Shown here one piece after another: positions 1-6,845 of a stretch of 8,817 nt of DNA. The translations under genes were made by a program, and so were the position numbers. Each line of letters opens with the position of its first letter. Position 1 is the stretch's first letter. Below the pieces are notes generated by a model. It was not told where the DNA came from, made no database searches, and was given only the letters and a program-made list of their open reading frames with translations. This DNA is from an uncultured Clostridia bacterium (lineage in GTDB: Bacteria > Bacillota > Clostridia > HGM11514), in NCBI GenBank assembly GCA_902478725.1, contig CABSMD010000095.1, positions 1-8,817 on the forward strand. The letters are read 5' to 3'.

Positions 1-1462
1 CGTTTGTGTTCACCGGCGCGGCCGCGGTGCCGGTTCCCGCCGCTATATTTGAATAGCTGCCATCCGCCTCCAGCTTTTTAAAAGCGGTAACCGGGGTCAG
101 GTACTGGGTGCATTGCTCGGTCACCTGGGTGGAGGACTGCTTGTAGGTATATTTGACGCCGTTCTCTCCGGCCTTCTTGATCGAATTTCCCACATGGATT
201 TTATAGTCTCCGGCTTCTAACACATAAGCCGATTTGTGGCCTGTGACGCCGGTATCGTCGTAGCTCGCCATATCGCTGACCGGAAAGGAGAGGTTCACGG
301 TCTGACTCGCGCCCGGCTGCAGCATGTCTGTTTTTTGGAAGCAGGCCAGTTCCTTGGCGGCTTTGCTGAGCTTCGCGCTACCTGTGTCTTTTTGAGGGGC
401 GGAGAAATAGACCTGTACGACCTCACGTCCCGCAACGGCTCCCGTGTTTTTTACGGTCGCCTGAATATTGATATTGCCTTCCGAAGCGGAGGCGCTCGAG
501 GTGATTGTAAAGTTCGTGTAAGAAAGTCCGTACCCAAACGGATAATTTACCTTTTGGTAGGTCGGGTCAAAGGTCTCAAACTGCCGGTAGCCGACAAAAA
601 TATCCTCCTCATAGATGGTGGTCTGGGTACCAAAGTTTTTGGTCGATTCATAATCGTCCAGGCTGCCGGCAAAGGTGATGGGTAGTTTAGCCGAAGGATT
701 GACCGCGCCGGTCAGTACGTCCGCCACCGCGTTGCCGCCTTCCATGCCGGGATACCAGCTTACCAGGGCGGCGTCGATATCCGCATCCTTGTTAAACCAG
801 GAGGTATCGACCGCGCTGGGGACATTTAAGACAACGATCACCTTTTTGAATGCCGATTTTACCTGGTTGATCATCGTCTTTTCCTTCGCACTGAGGAAAT
901 AGGAACTATTATAGGGGTATTCGGGCAAAGGAAGTCTGTTGTCGGCAACAAAATCGTCCTTTTTCGTAAGGTCGCTTGCCTCGCCGGACAGACGGGTGAT
1001 ATAGATAATCGCCGTGTCCGCCTTTGCCGCCACGGAATCGATTTGACTCTGCGTCAACTCCATTTCGTCCTTGATTTTATCGTCAACCTGTTTTTGGTAG
1101 AGTGCGGATAAATCTTCGACCAGGCTGACTTTTCCCTCTTTTGCCGCATTCCTCATGCCTTCAAGACCGGAAACGGCATAGGGCACCACGACGGAAGAGG
1201 AACCCCGCCCGTTGGGGAGGAAGGAAACCTGACCCACGCCAAAAAGCGCGACCTTTTCCCCTTTTGCCAGGGGTAATGCCGTGTTTGATCCGGCCTTTTC
1301 ATTTTTCAGCAGAACCATGCCCTGAGAAGCGGTTTCCCGCAGCATGGCAGGCGTTTCCTCCAGTCTGTCCGCATTGACGGACGTTGCCGCCGGGTAGCAC
1401 TGGAACGCCAGCACAAATACCAGAAACGCAAAGAACCATGATTTCCATTTTCCATACCGCAT
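1..1462 (-). CDS. Secreted GH3 glycosidase with inverted domain order, partial (runs off left edge)
   Basis: This is a probable exo-acting beta-glycosidase (beta-glucosidase-like), of which only the first 487 residues are in the window. The chosen ATG follows a G-rich ribosome binding site (1473-1478) by 10 bases. Residues 1-31 form a signal peptide: Arg/Lys-rich start, hydrophobic core FFAFLVFVLAF, and VNA before the likely cleavage. Next comes the GH3 alpha/beta domain that is normally C-terminal, with VLLKNE (50-55), GRGSSS, a likely acid/base Glu161 in the loop TRLSGEASDL, and YPFGYGLSYTNF. A fibronectin-III-like domain follows (GREVVQVYFSAP, then EAGDYKIHVGNS). The window ends in the linker before the expected TIM barrel, so the catalytic nucleophile is not visible. 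It is a close paralogue of the adjacent upstream gene: in the stretch from AKLPITF to GYGLSYTN, 52 of 60 residues match by hand count. The Arg that follows the acid/base loop in the neighbour (EGSDR) is Leu here. Substrate is unknown. Confidence 0.9.
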   Translation of the reverse strand, partial: MRYGKWKSWFFAFLVFVLAFQCYPAATSVNADRLEETPAMLRETASQGMVLLKNEKAGSNTALPLAKGEKVALFGVGQVSFLPNGRGSSSVVVPYAVSGLEGMRNAAKEGKVSLVEDLSALYQKQVDDKIKDEMELTQSQIDSVAAKADTAIIYITRLSGEASDLTKKDDFVADNRLPLPEYPYNSSYFLSAKEKTMINQVKSAFKKVIVVLNVPSAVDTSWFNKDADIDAALVSWYPGMEGGNAVADVLTGAVNPSAKLPITFAGSLDDYESTKNFGTQTTIYEEDIFVGYRQFETFDPTYQKVNYPFGYGLSYTNFTITSSASASEGNINIQATVKNTGAVAGREVVQVYFSAPQKDTGSAKLSKAAKELACFQKTDMLQPGASQTVNLSFPVSDMASYDDTGVTGHKSAYVLEAGDYKIHVGNSIKKAGENGVKYTYKQSSTQVTEQCTQYLTPVTAFKKLEADGSYSNIAAGTGTAAAPVNTN

Positions 1463-1526
1463 TTTACTTCATCCCCCCATCTTTGTTTATAACCGAATGT
1501 ATGATAAAAAAATACTGTACAATATG

Positions 1527-1554
1527 ATTATATAACACCGGACGAAGATGTAAA
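1527..1554 (-). promoter_or_regulatory. Sigma-A-type promoter of the partial GH3 gene
   Basis: Read on the minus strand, TTTACA (1549-1554, 5 of 6 to consensus) is followed after 16 bases by a perfect TATAAT (1527-1532). Transcription would start near 1520, leaving a leader of about 58 bases before the ATG at 1462. The promoter lies downstream of the terminator of the preceding gene, so this GH3 gene is probably transcribed on its own. I saw no clear operator. Confidence 0.6.
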
Positions 1555-1587
1555 GTAATGATCCAACCAAAAAAGAAACCTATTCTG

Positions 1588-1629
1588 CTAAAATAAAAGT
1601 GTCCCCCTTCATATTGGAAGGGGGACACT
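1588..1629 (-). terminator. Rho-independent terminator after the large GH3 gene
   Basis: A perfect 13-bp stem (1598-1610 pairing with 1617-1629) with a 6-base loop contains five consecutive G-C pairs. On the minus strand it is followed by TTTTATTTT (1589-1597). It begins 24 bases past the TAG stop at 1654. On the plus strand the hairpin is not followed by a T-run, so it acts on the minus strand only. Confidence 0.92.
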
Positions 1630-1653
1630 GAATTGCTTCACTTTCATGTTCTG

Positions 1654-4600
1654 CTACGCTTTGGTAACGGTAAATTCTTTTTCAGCGCCGTATACCGTCT
1701 TTTCAACACCGTCTTTACGGATGATAAGATAAGGACGCATGATGTAGGTTTTACCCGGGATCAGCGCTCCGCCGAACACCCGGATGCCGAATTTGCCACC
1801 TGTACTTTGCGCCGCCTCCAAAGGCAACGAACGGGTACGGTCATCTTTGTTAAACAATTCGACACCGTACTCTGTGATCGTCCAGCCCGCCCCTTCGTTG
1901 ACACCTGCAAAGACGGTGGAACAAAACTGCGCGGTTCCCCCTTGCGGGACATAGCTTCCGGTCATGACGTCGCTGGTCTGCGCAAAGATCGGTTCCTGTG
2001 CCTCCTTTGGCGAGAAGGTGACGGAAAGAATGGTATCCGTCGTCAGGTTTTCCAGCGTGACGGTATCCGAAACCGGCAGGATCGTATCGCCGTTTTTGAT
2101 TTCTGCGACCCGGTAATCCATGTCCGGCACCAATATGAACAGCTTACTGCCATTATAGGGAACGGTCACGGATGCGCCATTTGCAATCTCCTGTCCGTCT
2201 GTCGATACTTTGCCCTGGCCGGTAATTGTCACCTGTACATTGACCGGCTGCCCTGCCGGAGTAATGGTATAGGATACGAGATTAAATGGATCCGTGTCGG
2301 GACTGGTAAAGGTAAGCGTGTGCTCTCCTTGCTCCAGATCAATGTTTGTGGCAATGATACCATATTCGTTTGGATTGGTGTTTCCTTGCAGAGTGGCGGC
2401 CAGTTTTCCGTCCAGCTTGCATTGCAGATTGGCGTTTGCTTTTGACGCAGACTGTAATACGGAAATCCGATAAGAACCTCCTGCCTCTACTGAAATCGGA
2501 TAACTGACGCTGCGCCCACTGCCGATACCCGAAATCTGCTGCTCGCTGCGGACGACGTAGGAATCGGCGCTCAGATAGTTGGACGCCCGCATATCCGTCT
2601 TTTCCGAAGAGGAGATGGAGTAGGGCTGCATCAGCACAAAATCGACCAGGTTGAACATATCGCGGTCTGGCTTGTCGCACTGTACTTTCAGGGTATGGTT
2701 ACCGGCTGGCAGTTCGATTTCACCATAGGCGACCGTATAGTTAAAATACCCAGTGTTAGTAATGTTCGCACCCTCTAGCTGCATGATAGGGGAGGAGGCA
2801 TCGTCCAGATAAAAATCCAGCGTAGTGTGCTCATTTTCTTTCGGCGCGTAAGACAGACGCGCCGCCAGTTTGTAAACGCCATTTTGAGGGATGTCAATCG
2901 TATAGGTGACATAACGGCCTTTCCCCATGCAGGCGACCTGCTGCGCAAGATCGGTGATTGGGCGGGAGGCCTCCGCTTTGACCGATTCCTTTAAAATACC
3001 ACTTGCTGCAGAAGTATAATTAACAGCCGGAATGTGGATTCTCTCGTTTGTATCCCCTCCCGACGGCTGGGTCATCGGAAGGAAAGCGGCCGAGACGAGA
3101 CTGGCCGGCCCGTTTGTGTCGTCACAGCGGACGCGCAGCCGATGCTCCCCCTCGGGAAGGGTCGCAAACGAGGACAGCTTTTGATATTTGCCGGCCTCGG
3201 TACTTTGCACCGCCGCGATCGGATTGGTGGTATCCTGATCCAAAAACAGCTTCAGGCTCTGATTAGCCTCGGTGCTTTTTAAATACAGCGTGATGATATA
3301 GCTCCCACTTTGCGGGATGCTGAGTGCGTACTCCACCCAACGGCCGGATTGCAGGCCGGATACCTGCTTGACATCGGTTGCCATCTCTTCATCCAGATTG
3401 GCGTTGTCTATCGTAATGTAGGAGGACTGGGCCAAGAAGTCGGCGGCGGACAATTCGGTTTGCACGCTGGCAGATAGTTGCACTGTAGGTACAAAACTGA
3501 AATCAACCAGATTGAACACATTTCGGGTCGCTGACGGGGCTTTTACGGTCAGGGTGTGGGTTCCGGCTGGCAGGGAAATTTTGCTGTATACGGTGGTATG
3601 CTCAAAATATCCTGTACTTGGTATTTCGTTTGCCGGAATGCTCAGATGCGGCGCGGCGCCGTCATCTAAGTAGAATTCAAGAGGCGTCGGCTCCTGACCG
3701 GGTGAGTTGGAAAGGCGCACCGCAAGGGCGTAATCCGCCGCCTGCTCCACCTGGAGCTTATAGGTGACGGTCCTCCCCGCGCCCATACAGGCAACCTGCT
3801 CAGGTAAATCAGTCACCGGATTTTTAACCGGGTTGCCGCCCGAATCCTCCAGCTTGACCGCCTCTGTAATGACACCCTGGGCACAGGAGGAAAAATCGAC
3901 TGCCGCGATTCTTGTCCGGCCGGAAGCGGCAATTTTATGGATGCCCGGCAGGTCTTTGATCCGGTCAGCGGCGGTGGTTTTTAAGATCATCTCCAGAATG
4001 CGTTTGGCGCACGGCTCCAGATCGGTACGAAGCAGGGAACCGTTTGCAAGGCTTGCCTTCAGCTCCGCCTCGGCTTCGTTATAGCTCCCTAAGCGCAGAT
4101 CGTTTCCGGCCTTAATGGTGTTGGTAATCGACATCGCCGCATCGCCGCCCCAGTCGGTCGAAAAATAACCGTCAAACCCCCACTCACCGCGTGGGATGGT
4201 GGTGATCAGGTCGTAGCGTTCGGAGGTGTGGACGCCGTTTACCTTATTGTAGGATGACATGATGCCCCACGGGTCGGATTCTTTGACGGCGATCTCAAAC
4301 CCCTTGAGGTAGATTTCACGCAGGGCGCGTTCGGTGGCTATCACGTTGTTGGTGGTACGGTTCGCCTCCTGGTTATTGGCAAAATAGTGCTTGAGCGTGA
4401 CCGCCTTTCTCTCGGACTGAAGTCCCCGCGTCATGGCGGCTGCCATCTTGCCTGAGATATAGGGGTCTTCGGAATAATATTCGAAATTCCGTCCGCACAG
4501 CGGGTTCCGATGGATGTTGAGCGAGGGTGCCCAGACAAGGTCGTGCTCGGTCATCTCTTTCCCCAGCTGCGCGCCGACGCGCTCCACGAGGACCGGATCC

Positions 4601-6324
4601 CAGGTGCTGGCCAACAACACGGCGCTTGGATACCAGGTTTGTTTCCCGTTGGACAGTCGGATTCCGGCCGGGCCGTCGGTTTTACGCGTCTCCGGTACGC
4701 CGTAGGTGCGCAGGTCGCCGCCGACGCTGACGCTGGTACACATGAAATTGATCAGTGTTTCGGAGGGAATCTGCGCAATAAAGGGTTCCATGAGGGCAGC
4801 GTCCGCCTTCACATCCGCAAACGACAGGGCGTCCGCCGGTTGCGCATAGGGCTCACTGGTGTTCGGAGGTGCCTCCGCGGTGCCGGTTCCGGCGCTGACT
4901 GCCGAATAGCTCCCATCTGCCTCTAACTTCTGAAAGTTGGTCACAGGTGTGAGGCACTGGGTCAGTTGTTCCGCAACGGATGTGTTGTTTTGACGGTAGG
5001 TATAGCGCACGCCGTTTTCCCCGGCGTTTTTGATCGAATTGCCGACATAAATCTGATAATCGCCCGCTTCCAGCACATAGGCGGATTTGTGGCCGGTGAC
5101 GCCGGTATCGTCATAGCTTGCCATATCGCCGATGGGGAAGGAGAGTTCTAACGTTTGGCTGTTCCCCGGCGCAAGGATGCCGGTCTTTCCGAAGCAGGCC
5201 AGTTCTTTGGCGGGTTTGGACAGCTTTGCGCCGCCCGTCCCTTTTTGAGGCGCTGAAAAATACGCCTGCACCACCTCGCGCCCGGCTGCCGTGCCTGTAT
5301 TTTTTACAACGGCCTGAATCTTTATATCGCCGTCCACAACCGTAACGGTTGGAGAGATGGAAAAATTGGTATAAGAGAGACCGTATCCAAATGGGTAGTT
5401 TACCTTACTATAGGCAGGATCGAAGGTTTCAAACTGTCGGTAGCCAACAAAAATATCCTCCTGATAGGTGGTAGTCAGTGTACCAAAATTTTTGGTAGAT
5501 TCGTAGTCATCCAGGCTGGAAGCTAATGTGACGGGAAGCTTGGCCGACGGGTTCACCGCGCCACAAAGGACGTCGGCAATCGCGTCTCCCCCTTCCATGC
5601 CGGGCAGCCAGGCCAGCAATGCCGCGTCGATCCCGGCATCGTTGACAAACCATGAGGTGTCGGTCGCGCCAGGAACGTTTAAGACCACGACGACCTTATC
5701 AAAGGCTGCTTTCACTTGTTCGATCATCGCCTTTTCCTGATTGCTTAAATAATAGGAGGTACTGTATTGGAAGGTTACCGGATTCGCTTCCGTGCTATAA
5801 TATGGCGTATAGCTGCGGTAGGCGGTGGGCTCCCTCGTCCGGTCGCTTCCCTCGCTGGAAAAGCGCGAGAGATAGATGACCGCCGTGTCCGCTTTGGCAG
5901 AGACGGACTGCACCTGCTGGTCAGTAAGAGTCATTTCATCCTGATTGCCCGCATCGGCATAGGCTTTGTATGCGGGAGCAAGATCCTCCACCAGTGTGAA
6001 TTTGCCGTTTGCGGCAGCGTTTCGCATCCCCTCCAGGCCGGACACGACATAGGGAGGATAGATTTCCGCCGAACCGCCGCCACCCGCCAGCAGCGTGATC
6101 TGTCCCACGCCAAACAGGGCCACCTTATCACTTGGCGAAAGGGGCAAAGCCGATGTGGCAGGCTCGTTTTTGAGCAGGACGATTCCGTCCGCGGCTGCCG
6201 AGCGCATGAGCCCCGCGGTATCCTCCAAAATGGCCGCCGATACCGGCAGCTTGCCAGGAGACACCATCAGGCCGCAAAACAGCAGCCCCGCGAGTAACAC
6301 AGCTTTCCATCTTTCGTTTTTCAT
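1654..6324 (-). CDS. Large secreted GH3 beta-glycosidase, inverted domains plus four CBM-like modules
   Basis: This 1556-residue secreted enzyme probably removes terminal beta-linked sugars (beta-glucosidase type) by a retaining mechanism. The start at 6324 follows an AAGGAAGGTGG site (6329-6339). Residues 1-30 are a signal peptide with VSA before the cleavage. Domains in order: GH3 alpha/beta domain, about 38-320, with VLLKNE, GGGGSAEIYP, probable acid/base Glu158 in SSEGSDR, and YPFGYGLSYTNF; fibronectin-III-like, 347-430; GH3 TIM barrel, about 510-790, with DGPAGIR (Asp550), GRNFEYYSED (611-620), KH (645-646) and nucleophile Asp724 in GYFSTDWG; four beta-sandwich modules, about 803-948, 952-1085, 1094-1234 and 1236-1358; a bacterial repeat domain, 1360-1440; a C-terminal beta domain, 1443-1556. 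The inverted order is known from rumen enzymes of Ruminococcus albus and Butyrivibrio fibrisolvens. The NagZ-type motif KHFPGxG is absent, so it is not an N-acetylglucosaminidase of that class. No lipobox, LPXTG, SLH or dockerin is visible. Substrate is not determinable here. Confidence 0.95.
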   Translation of the reverse strand: MKNERWKAVLLAGLLFCGLMVSPGKLPVSAAILEDTAGLMRSAAADGIVLLKNEPATSALPLSPSDKVALFGVGQITLLAGGGGSAEIYPPYVVSGLEGMRNAAANGKFTLVEDLAPAYKAYADAGNQDEMTLTDQQVQSVSAKADTAVIYLSRFSSEGSDRTREPTAYRSYTPYYSTEANPVTFQYSTSYYLSNQEKAMIEQVKAAFDKVVVVLNVPGATDTSWFVNDAGIDAALLAWLPGMEGGDAIADVLCGAVNPSAKLPVTLASSLDDYESTKNFGTLTTTYQEDIFVGYRQFETFDPAYSKVNYPFGYGLSYTNFSISPTVTVVDGDIKIQAVVKNTGTAAGREVVQAYFSAPQKGTGGAKLSKPAKELACFGKTGILAPGNSQTLELSFPIGDMASYDDTGVTGHKSAYVLEAGDYQIYVGNSIKNAGENGVRYTYRQNNTSVAEQLTQCLTPVTNFQKLEADGSYSAVSAGTGTAEAPPNTSEPYAQPADALSFADVKADAALMEPFIAQIPSETLINFMCTSVSVGGDLRTYGVPETRKTDGPAGIRLSNGKQTWYPSAVLLASTWDPVLVERVGAQLGKEMTEHDLVWAPSLNIHRNPLCGRNFEYYSEDPYISGKMAAAMTRGLQSERKAVTLKHYFANNQEANRTTNNVIATERALREIYLKGFEIAVKESDPWGIMSSYNKVNGVHTSERYDLITTIPRGEWGFDGYFSTDWGGDAAMSITNTIKAGNDLRLGSYNEAEAELKASLANGSLLRTDLEPCAKRILEMILKTTAADRIKDLPGIHKIAASGRTRIAAVDFSSCAQGVITEAVKLEDSGGNPVKNPVTDLPEQVACMGAGRTVTYKLQVEQAADYALAVRLSNSPGQEPTPLEFYLDDGAAPHLSIPANEIPSTGYFEHTTVYSKISLPAGTHTLTVKAPSATRNVFNLVDFSFVPTVQLSASVQTELSAADFLAQSSYITIDNANLDEEMATDVKQVSGLQSGRWVEYALSIPQSGSYIITLYLKSTEANQSLKLFLDQDTTNPIAAVQSTEAGKYQKLSSFATLPEGEHRLRVRCDDTNGPASLVSAAFLPMTQPSGGDTNERIHIPAVNYTSAASGILKESVKAEASRPITDLAQQVACMGKGRYVTYTIDIPQNGVYKLAARLSYAPKENEHTTLDFYLDDASSPIMQLEGANITNTGYFNYTVAYGEIELPAGNHTLKVQCDKPDRDMFNLVDFVLMQPYSISSSEKTDMRASNYLSADSYVVRSEQQISGIGSGRSVSYPISVEAGGSYRISVLQSASKANANLQCKLDGKLAATLQGNTNPNEYGIIATNIDLEQGEHTLTFTSPDTDPFNLVSYTITPAGQPVNVQVTITGQGKVSTDGQEIANGASVTVPYNGSKLFILVPDMDYRVAEIKNGDTILPVSDTVTLENLTTDTILSVTFSPKEAQEPIFAQTSDVMTGSYVPQGGTAQFCSTVFAGVNEGAGWTITEYGVELFNKDDRTRSLPLEAAQSTGGKFGIRVFGGALIPGKTYIMRPYLIIRKDGVEKTVYGAEKEFTVTKA
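2251..3918 (-). repeat. Internal A-B-A'-B' repeat of CBM6/35-like modules in the large GH3 protein
   Basis: Four coding repeats follow the catalytic domain. A occupies 3481-3918 and A' 2623-3045. They share QVACMGxGRxVTY, L-FYLDD, NTGYF/STGYF, LPAGxHTLxV and FNLVDF, and about half the residues match by eye. B occupies 3070-3471 and B' 2251-2619. They share the -SGxxSGRxVxY- and L-EGEHxL/L-QGEHTL patterns but are more diverged. DNA similarity is still visible, for example around CAGGTTGAACA (2648-2658) and CAGATTGAACA (3509-3519). The pattern suggests duplication of a two-module unit. The fold resembles carbohydrate-binding modules of families 6 and 35. This is inferred from motif style, not from a profile search. 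Confidence 0.8.
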
Positions 6325-6406
6325 GTTTCCACCTTCCTTATATGTATTGATAGCCATCCGGCTAGATTGTAACATTGACATAAAAAAGGAAGTATCTAAT
6401 GATTCC

Positions 6407-6415
6407 ATGATAGCA
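6407..6415 (-). promoter_or_regulatory. Candidate extended -10 promoter of the large GH3 gene
   Basis: On the minus strand TGC is followed directly by TATCAT (6407-6412), which fits an extended -10 element (TGn plus 5 of 6). The -35 position (6430-6435, TAGTTA) is poor. Transcription would begin near 6400, leaving a leader of about 76 bases to the ATG at 6324. A weaker alternative, TACAAT at 6366-6371, has no good -35 either. No terminator is seen after the preceding 62-residue gene, so read-through from it is also possible. Confidence 0.35.
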
Positions 6416-6425
6416 CAGGATGCTA
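6411..6425. repeat. Short inverted repeat overlapping the GH3 promoter candidate
   Basis: TAGCA and TGCTA form 5-base arms around the 5-base centre CAGGA. The element sits between the proposed -10 and -35 positions of the large GH3 gene, which is where a repressor could bind. Five-base arms are short and may be chance. A second dyad, the perfect 10-base palindrome ATTTGCAAAT, lies at 6455-6464. Confidence 0.25.
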
Positions 6426-6466
6426 AATTTAACTATAGCGGAAATTAGCGTTTGATTTGCAAATTT

Positions 6467-6655
6467 TTACCTTTTGCTGCCATCTTCCTGCTGTTCGATT
6501 CGGTCGGGCGCGCTGGCAATGGCAAGAAGCGTGTCAGCCGTTAACGTGAGCAGGTTTCCCAGTAGATTTATTTCATCGTTCGACCGGTCTCTGGCGATCA
6601 TGATACCAATTGCAGTCGCAAGCAAGGCAAGTTCGTCTCCGGTGGGGAAATCCAT
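6467..6655 (-). CDS. Small hypothetical protein, 62 residues
   Basis: I cannot name this protein. It is real on several counts: a strong GGAGG site (TGGAGG, 6665-6670) lies 9 bases before the ATG, it fills the gap before the GH3 genes, and its composition is protein-like. The sequence has two apolar helical stretches, ELALLATAIGIMIA (about 8-21) and INLLGNLLTLTADTLLAIAS (about 29-48). They are joined by a charged turn RDRSNDE, and the tail EQQEDGSKR is polar. The helices are probably amphipathic and pack together rather than cross the membrane, since acidic and polar residues interrupt them. The pattern (short, with a DE-INLLGN-type motif) resembles small uncharacterised proteins common in Clostridia, which I recall without being able to check. 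It has no signal peptide. It is 142 bases upstream of the large GH3 gene on the same strand, and divergent from pyrH. Confidence 0.75.
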   Translation of the reverse strand: MDFPTGDELALLATAIGIMIARDRSNDEINLLGNLLTLTADTLLAIASAPDRIEQQEDGSKR

Positions 6656-6680
6656 ATTCTAATACCTCCAGTTTTGAGGA

Positions 6681-6709
6681 ATGATATGCACCGCTAGGAT
6701 TAATGTTAT
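6681..6709 (-). promoter_or_regulatory. Candidate promoter of the 62-residue gene
   Basis: On the minus strand ATAACA (6704-6709, 4 of 6) and TATCAT (6681-6686, 5 of 6) are separated by 17 bases. Transcription would start near 6674, only a few bases before the ribosome binding site. The match is moderate. It is back to back with the pyrH promoter, about 70 bases away. Confidence 0.4.
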
Positions 6710-6780
6710 GAAATGGTGTGCCTGTTTATGCGGCTTGTCTGTGCCGGAGAAAAATGAGTTCTAAAAAAATAAGAAAAGGA

Positions 6781-6809
6781 TAGACACAGGAAAAAAAATC
6801 ATGTATAAT
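6781..6809 (+). promoter_or_regulatory. Strong sigma-A promoter of the pyrH-frr(-uppS) operon
   Basis: TAGACA (6781-6786, 5 of 6) and a perfect TATAAT (6804-6809) are spaced by exactly 17 bases, mostly an A-run. The transcript should start near 6816, about 17 bases before the ribosome binding site. This placement rules out the in-frame ATG at 6801, which lies inside the promoter. The core operon therefore has its own promoter here rather than relying only on upstream genes. Confidence 0.75.
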
Positions 6810-6832
6810 ATTTGTAATACAATTGAAAAAAA

Positions 6833-6839
6833 GGAGAGG
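6833..6839 (+). promoter_or_regulatory. Ribosome binding site that fixes the TTG start of pyrH
   Basis: GGAGAGG (within AAAGGAGAGG) lies 6 bases before TTG at 6846, the ideal spacing. No ATG or GTG in the pyrH frame is suitably placed, so the TTG is chosen as start. Confidence 0.8.
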
Positions 6840-6845
6840 TATCCA

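Noticed and set aside
1633..2445. 270-codon open frame on the plus strand
   Set aside because: It lies fully antisense to the large GH3 gene, has no ribosome binding site and its protein looks like a frame shadow (rich in Arg, Cys and His, no domain pattern).
5767..6297. 176-codon open frame on the plus strand
   Set aside because: Antisense to the GH3 alpha/beta domain, whose motifs are clear on the minus strand. No start signal or recognisable protein features.
6241..6324. Possible lipoprotein signal in the large GH3 protein (a Cys in the hydrophobic core)
   Set aside because: The residues before the Cys (LLF) do not fit a lipobox, and a normal VSA cleavage site follows later.
6325..6408. 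Upstream ATG at 6408 for the large GH3 gene (28 extra residues)
   Set aside because: It overlaps the candidate -10 element, lacks a ribosome binding site and would bury the signal peptide. The ATG at 6324 has a good site and a clean signal sequence.
6440..6460. Possible catabolite-repression (cre) site around the CG at 6449-6450
   Set aside because: Only about half of the conserved positions of the cre consensus match, and the required outer bases are wrong.
6474..6662. 62-codon plus-strand frame opposite the small gene
   Set aside because: The minus-strand reading has a strong GGAGG site and a coherent helical protein. The plus-strand start has no ribosome binding site.
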